Assembly (NCBI GenBank): GCA_947177885.1
Contig: CAMWWF010000148.1
Location: forward strand, 1-7,049
Origin: an uncultured Lachnospiraceae bacterium
Lineage (GTDB): Bacteria > Bacillota_A > Clostridia > Lachnospirales > Lachnospiraceae
Length of the DNA stretch: 7,049 nt
Reading direction: 5' to 3'
A program made the position numbers and the translations under genes. This document shows positions 1 through 5,865 of the stretch, piece after piece; the first letter of the stretch is position 1; each line of letters opens with the position of its first letter. The notes beneath the pieces were generated by a model. That model was not told the origin of the DNA. It was given only the letters and a program-made list of their open reading frames with translations, and searched no databases.

Positions 1-474
1 GATTTGTTCCTGTTTTTCGGAATCTTTCGGCAGACAGAATATGATAAAAATGGAGTTTTAAGATTCGCATGTGGAAAAGGCGCGGTTCATATGGTTCATA
101 GTTATCTGCAAATAGGGGAAATATTGGATACGCCTGAAAAAATTAGGAAATGCAGCTGGCATCCCCATGCTGATCCTGAAAGATATCGATCGGATCGCAA
201 TGCCCTGTATCTTGCAAGTGAAAAATTAAGTTTATGTCCATCCCTTCCGGGGTGCGGTGTTCTTTCTTACAGAGAGGACCGGGTTTTAACTATGGAAGGG
301 AAAACTCCTGCAACCTGGCGGGAATATGAATTTTTGATGCCGGATCATATTATTGGAAACAGAAAAAACAGCGCCGGATGCGGCGGGCTGTATTATCAGG
401 GGCAGTGGCAGGAACTGATCCTAAAACCGGATAAAGAGGCAGAGGAATGGGCGGTAAAATTATTAAGTGAATAA
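1..474 (+). CDS. Nmad3-type putative nucleotide modification protein, C-terminal part
   Basis: This is an open frame entering from outside the window and ending at TAA 472-474; 157 residues are visible. The first residues read DLFLFFGIFRQTE, followed by HMVHSYLQIGEIL, a WHPHAD stretch, NALYLASEKLSL and a C-terminal half rich in G, Y and W. This order (FLFFGxFRQ, then YLQIGEIL, then HPH, then LYxASE) is what I recall for the family called nucleotide modification associated domain 3, predicted by comparative genomics to act in DNA base modification. Family members are roughly 240-280 residues, so about 100 N-terminal residues are missing here because of the window edge, not because of damage. 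No catalytic residues can be assigned with confidence and the reaction is unknown. Its promoter and upstream partners are outside the window. The family call is from memory of motifs, without a search. Confidence 0.72.
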   Translation, partial: DLFLFFGIFRQTEYDKNGVLRFACGKGAVHMVHSYLQIGEILDTPEKIRKCSWHPHADPERYRSDRNALYLASEKLSLCPSLPGCGVLSYREDRVLTMEGKTPATWREYEFLMPDHIIGNRKNSAGCGGLYYQGQWQELILKPDKEAEEWAVKLLSE

Positions 475-480
475 TTTTTT

Positions 481-538
481 CGGAGTGAGCCTGCCATATT
501 GGACGGCAATCTCTCCAGTGTTCCGGTTTTTCTTTTCT
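481..538 (+). terminator. possible weak terminator after the Nmad3-type gene
   Basis: Seven bases after the stop codon, CGGA at 481-484 can pair with TCCG at 522-525, with an internal TGCC 492-495 / GGCA 505-508 stem. A T-rich run (TTTTTCTTTTCTT) follows from 527. The helix is interrupted and branched, so this is a weak candidate. The hairpin at 560-588 is the better stop for this transcript. Confidence 0.3.
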
Positions 539-559
539 TAAGCATCTCTGTTCATAAAG

Positions 560-600
560 AAAGCCGCCCTGCAATGCAAGGCGGCTTTGAACATTTTCTT
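560..600. terminator. hairpin between convergent genes, probable bidirectional terminator
   Basis: AAAGCCGCC (560-568) pairs perfectly with GGCGGCTTT (580-588). The 11-base loop can itself pair TGC (570-572) with GCA (576-578). On the plus strand a moderately T-rich stretch follows (about 593-602). On the minus strand the A run at the base of the stem gives CTTT. Its place between the end of the plus-strand gene at 474 and the end of the minus-strand gene at 670 fits termination of both transcripts. Confidence 0.62.
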
Positions 601-669
601 TCGGCTTTGCAGCCTACTCCGGTTTGAGGGCAGATCCCTGGCTGCTGTTTTAAACAGATTTCCGGTGTC

Positions 670-1557
670 TCAACCCTTCTTGACCGGAACCCATAACTCG
701 CAGAACAGCCCCTTTTCACCCTTCTCCAAGTAGATTTCATAGTCGGTATCGTCCGTCTGAATATAACCTGTCTGTGGGGAAAATTCCCTGAAAAATTTGC
801 TCCAGGTTTCACCCAGGCAGCTGCCGTCAGAGCCAAAGCATTTGAATACCGCATAGTCGGCAGGTTCCGCTTGCCATATAGAATAACCGTTGGATGTGAA
901 CTGCTCTAACTTCGCCGGATCAATGTCTTCATGGATCAAAATACCGATCCCGTAATTGAAATGGGTGTCACCGGATTTCGCAGGACTGCACAGACCGTAC
1001 AGATCTCTTTTCCCTTCGGGACAGAGCCGCTGCATAGGCCCGATCAGATCTTTTGCAGAACATTCCGACCAGAAATCGGGGATACTGTGATCATTGTCAT
1101 CATTGACGATCTCGTTGGGAAAAGCTTTCACCAATGCGAGAAATTTCCGGCTCTCTCTGTGTTCCATTCTGTAATCCATAATACTACCGCCTTCCAGTAT
1201 GATTTTTATGACAAGAGGATTAAATAAATGAAGCTTTGTGCCTTTTCGCTTTGCCTGCTTTGGAGTGGAGCCGTGAAACCGTGAGAAAGCTTTTGAAAAG
1301 CTTTCCGGAGATTCGTAGCCATACTTGTATGCGGCATCGATCACTGACAGATCCGTTTCCTGCAGTTCCCGGGCCGCCAATGTGAGACGCCGTTTCCGGA
1401 TGTACTCGTTAGCGGTCATTCCTGCAATAAAACTGAATGTCCGGTGAAAATTATAGCTTGACATATGCACGCTTCCGGCAACATCGGCGTAATTTATGTC
1501 TTCATAAATGTGTTCTTCCATGTAGCAGATCGCCTGCTGTATAAGCTGTATCGACAC
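670..1557 (-). CDS. AraC-family transcriptional regulator with GyrI-like effector-binding domain
   Basis: This is a cytoplasmic DNA-binding regulator of about 295-299 residues. Counting from the upstream ATG at 1569, residues 6-108 form the two helix-turn-helix units of AraC proteins: INYADVAGSVHMSSYNFHRTFS, and LSVIDAAYKYGYESPESFSKAF followed by the typical TPKQAK. A linker (FNPLVIKIILEGG) leads to residues 130-297, which match the GyrI-like/SbmC ligand-binding fold found fused to AraC domains and also used by BmrR-type drug sensors. Two starts are possible. GTG at 1557 has GGAGG 5 bases upstream. ATG at 1569 has no ribosome site and itself overlaps that GGAGG, so I place the start at 1557. 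The gene is divergent from the APH-family gene at 1874 and shares a promoter region with it, which suggests that it controls that gene, itself, or both. The ligand is unknown. The frame is intact and shows no damage. Confidence 0.92.
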   Translation of the reverse strand: MSIQLIQQAICYMEEHIYEDINYADVAGSVHMSSYNFHRTFSFIAGMTANEYIRKRRLTLAARELQETDLSVIDAAYKYGYESPESFSKAFSRFHGSTPKQAKRKGTKLHLFNPLVIKIILEGGSIMDYRMEHRESRKFLALVKAFPNEIVNDDNDHSIPDFWSECSAKDLIGPMQRLCPEGKRDLYGLCSPAKSGDTHFNYGIGILIHEDIDPAKLEQFTSNGYSIWQAEPADYAVFKCFGSDGSCLGETWSKFFREFSPQTGYIQTDDTDYEIYLEKGEKGLFCELWVPVKKG

Positions 1558-1562
1558 GTTGA

Positions 1563-1567
1563 CCTCC
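1563..1567 (-). promoter_or_regulatory. ribosome binding site that decides the AraC-family gene start
   Basis: On the minus strand GGAGG at 1567-1563 lies 5 bases before GTG at 1557-1555. It overlaps the ATG at 1569-1567, which has only a poor GGAAG immediately upstream. The spacing favours GTG as the true start. Confidence 0.6.
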
Positions 1568-1613
1568 ATACTTCCGGAACTGGCTTTGCCGGCGTATCCT
1601 CCTGTGTATGATC

Positions 1614-1619
1614 ATTATA
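1614..1619 (-). promoter_or_regulatory. possible alternative -10 for the AraC-family gene
   Basis: The minus strand carries a perfect TATAAT here, about 45-60 bases before the gene start. The region 17 bases upstream (AGGATT) is a poor -35 and there is no TG extension, so it ranks below the symmetric promoter at 1722-1753. Confidence 0.25.
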
Positions 1620-1721
1620 AGGCACCATACCCGAAAAATCCTGTTCCCGTTTGCACTGATTTGTCCGAACGCTGTCCTGTGGACGGAGCGTGTTTGTAAA
1701 ATACTTTTCCCGCCATTTATG

Positions 1722-1753
1722 TATTGTACCATTCGAGCATGGATCGTACAATA
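1722..1753. promoter_or_regulatory. symmetric divergent promoter / inverted repeat
   Basis: TATTGTAC (1722-1729) and GTACAATA (1746-1753) are perfect 8-bp inverted repeats 16 bases apart. On the plus strand this reads TTGTAC (1724-1729), 17 bases, TACAAT (1747-1752). On the minus strand it reads the same: TTGTAC, 17 bases, TACAAT. The -10 matches TATAAT at 5 of 6 positions on each strand, and the -35 keeps the TTG. The -10 of one direction therefore overlaps the -35 of the other. It would drive the APH-family gene (start 1874) to the right and the AraC-family gene (start 1557) to the left. The repeat could instead, or also, be an operator. Confidence 0.55.
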
Positions 1754-1873
1754 AGTATACGTGTGAAAAGTACAGGCAGAAAATCATAAAAAGAGCAATC
1801 AGGATCAGGAATCTGTCCTGTGAAAAGGATATTATGTAAAAGGACATAAAACAGAATCAGGAGGAGTATCATA

Positions 1874-2776
1874 ATGCATATCACAAATGTGGAAGAATAT
1901 CTTTCCGTTCATGAAAAACGTCAGATCAGGAACGGCAGGAGCGGCGCACTGGTCTGGGAGACAGAGGGGAAATATGTTTTAAAGTATGTGCAAAGGGCGG
2001 CATTGCCTGAACCGGAAGTGTACAAACTATATCAAAATGAAGCACATTTTTATCGGTTATGGGAACAAAAACGCAATGAAAAGATTTTGACCTGTCTCCC
2101 GGAGGTGTTGGACGTGCAGGTCTCCGATCAGGAGATACTGATCCTTATGAAGAAATATCAGGAGCTTTCCGGAGAGGAGGCAGGTGAGGAGCTGCTTGAG
2201 AGGATCATGGGAGCGCTGGCAGTGATACACACACAGGAAATCCCGGCTTTCTTAAGGCGGGAACAGAAACAGCCGGAGTATCTTGGGGAAGATCAGATAG
2301 AAAGCTGTCTTGCCGGGTGGCGCTCGGTTCTGGCGGAGCATGAAGGTATGTTCGATGAAGGGATACTCACGAAGGCGGCGGCTGATATAAATGAAGTGAT
2401 TGGCTGGCATCATGAGGAAGAGCAGGTTTTGAATCATGGAGACTTCCATTGGGATAATCTGCTGCAGAAGGAGAACGGTGATATCGTGGTCTGTGACTGG
2501 CAAGGTGTGAATGCGGGAGGGGCGTCAGGGGATATCAGCTTTTTCCTGAGCCGTCTGGGAGCGAACGGAATTACCATGGACAGGGAGAAGGCGGCGGAAT
2601 CCTATTGCAGAAAAAGATTTCAGCTTACAGGGCAGAGCATTTCCAGGGAAGATCTGTTAAGACACATGGATGCGGCCAATATGATGACTTCTTTTCAGTT
2701 CTGGCATCAGTATCTGCACGGGAGCGACTGTGACAGAGTCAGGAGAATTTATGAAAAGATGAAGATAAGCCTTTGA
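1874..2776 (+). CDS. aminoglycoside phosphotransferase (APH) family kinase
   Basis: This is a 300-residue protein with the protein-kinase-like fold of the APH family, which transfers phosphate from ATP to a hydroxyl group of a small molecule. Visible motifs are K37 in YVLKYV (ATP-binding lysine), E56 in YQNEAHFY (its salt-bridge partner), the catalytic loop HGDFHWDN (D190 catalytic base, N195 metal ligand) and DWQG (D208, the magnesium-binding aspartate of the kinase DFG position). The length fits the family. AGGAGGAG at 1859-1866 lies 7-9 bases before the ATG, so the start is well supported. The protein has no signal peptide or membrane segment and is cytoplasmic. Transcription probably begins at the symmetric promoter about 115 bases upstream. 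Its neighbours are a divergent AraC-GyrI regulator and a downstream AAC(3) acetyltransferase. The substrate cannot be read from the sequence: members of this family also phosphorylate choline, homoserine, sugars and macrolides, so antibiotic resistance is only a possibility. Confidence 0.88.
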   Translation: MHITNVEEYLSVHEKRQIRNGRSGALVWETEGKYVLKYVQRAALPEPEVYKLYQNEAHFYRLWEQKRNEKILTCLPEVLDVQVSDQEILILMKKYQELSGEEAGEELLERIMGALAVIHTQEIPAFLRREQKQPEYLGEDQIESCLAGWRSVLAEHEGMFDEGILTKAAADINEVIGWHHEEEQVLNHGDFHWDNLLQKENGDIVVCDWQGVNAGGASGDISFFLSRLGANGITMDREKAAESYCRKRFQLTGQSISREDLLRHMDAANMMTSFQFWHQYLHGSDCDRVRRIYEKMKISL

Positions 2777-2823
2777 ATCATAACGAAAAGTATTTTTGGA
2801 TATGCCCTGCCCGGCGTGTTGAG

Positions 2824-2852
2824 TTGACAAATATTGCAGGAGCAGATATGAT
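2824..2852 (+). promoter_or_regulatory. sigma-70/SigA-type promoter for the AAC(3)-family gene
   Basis: Perfect -35 TTGACA (2824-2829), a 17-base spacer and -10 TATGAT (2847-2852, 5 of 6). The predicted transcript starts near 2859, about 115 bases before the acetyltransferase start at 2974. This is the most consensus-like promoter in the window. It means the acetyltransferase can be expressed independently of the kinase gene ending at 2776. Confidence 0.75.
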
Positions 2853-2973
2853 AAGTTAGAGGCGAATCTATGGAAGCTGCGGCGGATTATACGGTACATA
2901 TTGACAGTAAAGAGAGTGTGACATGGGATCAGTGTGGCCGACAGTGGATTTCGACAGAAAGGCGGCGGATCAT

Positions 2974-3789
2974 ATGCGATATACAAAGGAATATTTAACA
3001 CGGCAGCTCAGAGAAGCGGGCTTGCAGAATACGGATACCGTATTGATCCATTCCTCCATGAAAGCGATCGGGGAGGTAGAAGGCGGCGCGGACGCGGTGC
3101 TGGACACATGGATGGAATACTTTGAACAGGGGCTTCTGCTTCTGCCCACTCATACCTGGGCGCAGATGAGCGAGGAGCATCCGGTCTATGACCCGGAGAG
3201 GGAAGAGTCCTGTGTGGGATTGCTGACAAACCTGTTCCGGAAGCGTCCGGGAGTGGTGCGCTCCCTGCACCCTACTCACAGTGTGGCGGCGTATGGCAGG
3301 GATGCGGCAGCCTATGTGGCGGGGGAGGAGAACTGCAACACGCCCTGTACGCCGGGAGGCTGTTATGACAGGCTGCGGCAGGCAAAGGGGAAGATCCTGC
3401 TGGCGGGTGTGGGACATGAGCGGAATACTTTCATTCACAGTGTGGAGGAGGTGCTGAATGTGCCCAACCGTCTGTCGGACAGACCGTTGCTGTTCCATGT
3501 GATCATGCCTGACGGCGTCAGGAAGCAGGTCTATATGCGGCGGCATTACAATGCCGCGCAGCCTCATATATCCGAGGATTTTGTGAAGCTGGAGCAGGCT
3601 TTTTACGATACCGGAGCGGCAGAGAAGGTGAAATTCGGAGATGCGGACTGCATTTTGTGCGATGCGGAGAGAGTGTTTGAGGTGACACGCCTTTGTCTGG
3701 CGCCGGATCCTGAATGTCTGGTGACGAAGGCGGTGATCCCCTCGGAAAGATGGCAGGGAGTAAGGCTGCGCCCGGAAATTCTGATCTGA
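2974..3789 (+). CDS. AAC(3)-family aminoglycoside N-acetyltransferase
   Basis: This is a 271-residue protein of the Antibiotic_NAT/AAC(3) family, which transfers the acetyl group of acetyl-CoA to an amino group, classically N-3 of aminoglycosides. Counting from ATG 2974, the N-terminus TKEYLTRQLREAGL leads into DTVLIHSSMKAIG (residues 21-33, family signature). Next come LLLPTHTW (54-62), the active-site motif HPTHS at 99-103, and TFIHSVEE at 152-159, which carries the paired His/Glu. All expected catalytic elements are present and the frame is intact. The frame stays open to ATG 2923, which would add 17 residues, but family proteins begin near RYTKE and no strong ribosome site precedes either start; AAAGG at 2958-2962 weakly favours 2974. 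A promoter lies at 2824-2852. Chromosomal homologues are widespread and often of unknown substrate (YokD-like), so resistance is not proven. I see no clear terminator after it. Confidence 0.9.
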   Translation: MRYTKEYLTRQLREAGLQNTDTVLIHSSMKAIGEVEGGADAVLDTWMEYFEQGLLLLPTHTWAQMSEEHPVYDPEREESCVGLLTNLFRKRPGVVRSLHPTHSVAAYGRDAAAYVAGEENCNTPCTPGGCYDRLRQAKGKILLAGVGHERNTFIHSVEEVLNVPNRLSDRPLLFHVIMPDGVRKQVYMRRHYNAAQPHISEDFVKLEQAFYDTGAAEKVKFGDADCILCDAERVFEVTRLCLAPDPECLVTKAVIPSERWQGVRLRPEILI

Positions 3790-3953
3790 CGGACATGAGG
3801 CCACGGTTATTTTGGGCCGATAACACCATAACTCAGGGGACAGTGGAGAGAACCGGTCTCCGGCTTACATGGGACGGGCCGTCAGCAGCTGCCACAGTCC
3901 GTTGAGGCTGTCGGCAAAGGACAGAAATATGACACAGGATGTCAGGATTTATC

Positions 3954-3962
3954 TGCTATAAT
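3954..3962 (+). promoter_or_regulatory. extended -10 promoter of the two-component operon
   Basis: TGCTATAAT matches the extended -10 consensus TGnTATAAT exactly. The hexamer 17 bases upstream (ACAGGA, 3934-3939) is a poor -35, as is usual for extended -10 promoters, and lies inside an inverted repeat (3930-3944). Transcription would start near 3969 and give a leader of about 130 bases before the ATG at 4101. Confidence 0.55.
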
Positions 3963-4090
3963 TTTATCCAATGCAGCAGACAATAGGTAATGGCTTCTGA
4001 TTTATGGTTTCGCGATCTGTCCGCATACTGTGAGTCGCGGAATTCTGCTGTCATGAAATTTGAACGGTACGTGTGTCATATCATGCAGGG

Positions 4091-4094
4091 GGAG
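4091..4094 (+). promoter_or_regulatory. ribosome binding site that sets the response regulator start
   Basis: AGGGGGAG at 4087-4094, with its GGAG 6 bases before ATG 4101, supports the start at the receiver domain. It argues against the ATG at 3990, which has no such site and would add 37 unrelated residues. Confidence 0.75.
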
Positions 4095-4100
4095 ATTATC

Positions 4101-4811
4101 ATGAAAATAGCGATCTGTGACGACGAGAAGAGCGAACAGCAGCTTCTCTGTAAATATGTGGAAGAGTGGGCAGCGGGAAAGGGGCTGCGGGTGCAGCTGA
4201 ACTGCTTTGATAATGCGGAGAGTTTCCTCTTTTCCTGGGAGGACGAGAGAGATTATAAGGTGCTGATCCTGGATATAGAGATGGGAAATATGAACGGTAT
4301 GGAACTGGCAAGGAATATCAGGGAGACGGACAGCGATATTCCCATACTGTTCGTCACCGGGTATGAGAAATACATGCAGTCCGGCTATGACGTGACGGCG
4401 CTGCATTACCTGATGAAGCCTTTGGATAAGGGGAAATTCTTCTCTGTGCTGGACAGGCTTCCCATGGAACGGAAGGAAGCGGAAAAGTTTTTATTCCAGA
4501 TGGATGAGGGAAATGTCAGTGTGCCTCTGGGAGACATATGGTATGTGGAGGCGGAAGGGCACAGATGTACGCTGCATACACAGGATGCGGCGATGTCGTT
4601 AAAGGAGGGCATCAGCAGCGTGGAGAAGCGGCTGGAGGGTCATGAGGCAGTCATCAAATGCCACCGTTCTTATCTGGTGAATCTGCAGCATGTGTCCGTG
4701 GTATTGAAGGATGAACTGGTTATGGATAACCGGCAGAAAGTGCCTCTCAGCAGGAATCTGCGGAAAGCGGTGAATGAGGCTTTTATCCGCTGCTATGCCC
4801 GGGGACAGTGA
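4101..4811 (+). CDS. LytTR-family response regulator
   Basis: This is a 236-residue transcription factor of the LytR/AgrA type. Residues 1-118 form the receiver: acidic pair D7/D8 in ICDDE, phospho-acceptor D58 in LILDIEMGNMNG, T86 in LFVTGY and K106-P107 in LMKPLD. Residues about 137-233 form the LytTR DNA-binding domain, seen as DIWYVEAEGHRCTLHT, then IKCHRSYLVNLQHV, then VPLSRNLRKAV near the end. LytTR proteins bind pairs of short direct repeats ahead of their target genes. The start is fixed by a good ribosome site at 4091. The kinase gene begins 32-62 bases after the stop, so the two are almost certainly one transcript, driven by the extended -10 at 3954. Targets are unknown: no paired LytTR site is evident in the window, and no peptide-signal gene is visible nearby. 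Confidence 0.93.
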   Translation: MKIAICDDEKSEQQLLCKYVEEWAAGKGLRVQLNCFDNAESFLFSWEDERDYKVLILDIEMGNMNGMELARNIRETDSDIPILFVTGYEKYMQSGYDVTALHYLMKPLDKGKFFSVLDRLPMERKEAEKFLFQMDEGNVSVPLGDIWYVEAEGHRCTLHTQDAAMSLKEGISSVEKRLEGHEAVIKCHRSYLVNLQHVSVVLKDELVMDNRQKVPLSRNLRKAVNEAFIRCYARGQ

Positions 4812-4843
4812 GTATGGCTGTCCGCTGCGGGTTGCTCTGATCA

Positions 4844-5626
4844 GTGGAATTGCAGACTGTAAGGATGGGAGAAATGTTCCGATTTATTATAATTGCAGCA
4901 GTATTGATATTGGTCAATGCCGGACTGTGGGTCTTTTTCATGCCCTGGTATGTGAACCGCAGGCTGAGCAGATTCCAGAATGAACTGGTGAACAAGCACT
5001 ATGACGAAGTGGAGACTGTATACCGGAAAATGCGGGGCTGGCGCCATGATTACCACAATCATATCCAGGTGCTGAAGGCGCATATGGAGCTGAAGGAGTA
5101 TGAGCAGGCACGGAAGTATCTGGATATGCTGGCGGAGGATCTGACATCGGTGGATACGGTCATAAAGACGGGAAATGTCATGGTGGATGCGATCTTGAAC
5201 AGCAAGCTCACTTTAATGCGGGATCATGAGATTCAGGTGGATGTGACCGCGATCGTTCCCCAGAAAGTGGGGATCTTAGGAGTGGATCTGTCAGTGCTGA
5301 TCGGGAATCTGCTGGATAATGCCATGGAGGCCTGTATGCGGGTGGAGAAAAAGGAGGACCGGTTTATCCGCATCTATATTGATATCATCAAGAAACAGCT
5401 TTATATTTCCGTGATCAATTCCATGGAAGGAGCGGTAAGGCGCAGAGGTGCCCAGTATCTTTCTTCCAAGCAGGGTCTGCAGGAGGAACTTCACGGACTG
5501 GGCATCCTGCGGATCGACAGCATTGTTTCCAAGTATCACGGTTATATTAACAGACAGAGTGAGCAGGGGGTATTTGCCACGGAAGTGACGCTGCCGCTGG
5601 CGGGGAAACCATTAGAAGAAGCGTGA
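4844..5626 (+). CDS. GHKL-domain sensor histidine kinase with one membrane segment
   Basis: This kinase would phosphorylate the LytTR regulator just upstream. Counting from GTG 4844 (260 residues), one hydrophobic segment lies at about 13-36 (FRFIIIAAVLILVNAGLWVFF). A helical dimerisation region follows, with the phospho-accepting histidine in WRHDYHNH (H68). The ATPase region has the N-box IGNLLDNAMEAC (N155, N159) and the G-box HGLGILRI (217-224), ending in TEVTLPL. These are the features of AgrC-like (HPK10) kinases, but those usually carry five to seven membrane helices and exceed 400 residues. Here almost the whole sensor part is absent. The start is unsettled: GTG 4844 has no ribosome site, while ATG 4874 has AAGG 9 bases upstream and would begin right at the membrane helix. 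A terminator follows at 5656. Confidence 0.9.
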   Translation: MELQTVRMGEMFRFIIIAAVLILVNAGLWVFFMPWYVNRRLSRFQNELVNKHYDEVETVYRKMRGWRHDYHNHIQVLKAHMELKEYEQARKYLDMLAEDLTSVDTVIKTGNVMVDAILNSKLTLMRDHEIQVDVTAIVPQKVGILGVDLSVLIGNLLDNAMEACMRVEKKEDRFIRIYIDIIKKQLYISVINSMEGAVRRRGAQYLSSKQGLQEELHGLGILRIDSIVSKYHGYINRQSEQGVFATEVTLPLAGKPLEEA

Positions 5627-5640
5627 GAAGGAGCTCTCAC
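5623..5640 (+). other. small hairpin overlapping the kinase stop codon
   Basis: GTGAGA (5623-5628) pairs with TCTCAC (5635-5640) around a 6-base loop, and the TGA stop (5624-5626) lies in the left arm. No T-run follows, so it is not a terminator by itself. It sits 15 bases before the real one. Confidence 0.4.
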
Positions 5641-5655
5641 AATGATCATACCATT

Positions 5656-5692
5656 CGTGCATGATGGGATACCATTCATGCACGTTTTCTTG
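5656..5692 (+). terminator. intrinsic terminator of the two-component operon
   Basis: CGTGCATGA (5656-5664) pairs perfectly with TCATGCACG (5676-5684). The stem continues with TGG (5665-5667) against CCA (5672-5674) past one bulged T, closing a GATA loop. TTTTCTTGT follows from 5685. It lies 30 bases after the kinase stop. There is no T-run on the other strand, so it acts on the plus strand only. Confidence 0.85.
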
Positions 5693-5865
5693 TAATGGAT
5701 GCCGGGCGGGTCGTGGATATGGGAACCCATGAAGAATTAACAGCCCGCCCCGGGCAGTACGCAAGGATGTGGGAAGCCCAGGCACAGTGGTATGAAAAGC
5801 TGAGGACTGTAGTTCATTGCCCTATTGTGGAAAGTCTGTCCTGCGGGCATTGTGATGGCGTTTGA
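5689..5865 (+). pseudogene. C-terminal remnant of an ABC exporter ATPase
   Basis: Starting directly after the terminator, the plus strand reads LVMDAGRVVDMGTHEEL and continues ARPGQYARMWEAQAQWYEKL. This is the characteristic end of the ATPase domain of fused permease/ATPase exporters: the strand after the H-loop region with its LVMDxGRVVxxGTHEEL signature, and the final helix ending WEAQAQWY. Walker A, Q-loop, ABC signature, Walker B and all membrane segments are missing. The frame runs to TGA 5863 and its last part overlaps the end of the minus-strand gene, so the coding end of the original protein was probably near 5805. ATG 5695 has no ribosome site. It is a fragment, not a working gene. 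ABC exporters commonly neighbour LytTR/GHKL pairs, so this may be what is left of a former partner. Confidence 0.75.

Larger units (their letters stand above)
3790..4100. other. intergenic region upstream of the two-component operon
   Basis: This is a stretch of about 310 bases between the acetyltransferase and the response regulator. It holds a small hairpin GGAGA/TCTCC around 3844-3860 with no T-run, a 5-5-5 inverted repeat TGACA-CAGGA-TGTCA at 3930-3944, an extended -10 at 3954-3962, and a CGCGA (4011-4015) / TCGCG (4035-4039) hairpin in the predicted leader. I see no convincing gene. An open frame begins at 3990 but is only an upstream extension of the response regulator. Confidence 0.6.

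Noticed and set aside
350..574. Minus-strand frame containing HWRDCRPIWQAHSEK across the end of the Nmad3-type gene
   Set aside because: It overlaps the real gene and both hairpins and has no ribosome site or family I can name. It is best explained as a shadow frame, although the repeat-like text made me look twice.
931..1227. Plus-strand frame inside the AraC-family gene
   Set aside because: It is antisense to a clearly recognisable protein and shows no motif or ribosome site.
1762..1827. Direct repeat TGTGAAAAG at 1762-1770 and 1819-1827 as AraC-type binding sites
   Set aside because: A 9-base repeat somewhere in a 300-base region is not rare, and the 57-base spacing does not fit the usual ~21-base spacing of AraC half-sites.
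3803..3811. Single ACGGTTATT resembling a LytTR half-site
   Set aside because: LytTR proteins bind paired repeats; no second copy at a suitable distance was found, and the site is more than 140 bases upstream of the promoter.
3803..3825. Possible terminator after the acetyltransferase (GGTTAT with ATAACxCC)
   Set aside because: The stem has a bulge, is mostly A-T, and no T-run follows it.
3990..4100. In-frame extension of the response regulator upstream to an ATG at 3990
   Set aside because: The receiver domain begins at MKIAICDDE with a good ribosome site for ATG 4101; the extra 37 residues have no motif, and 3990 has no ribosome site.
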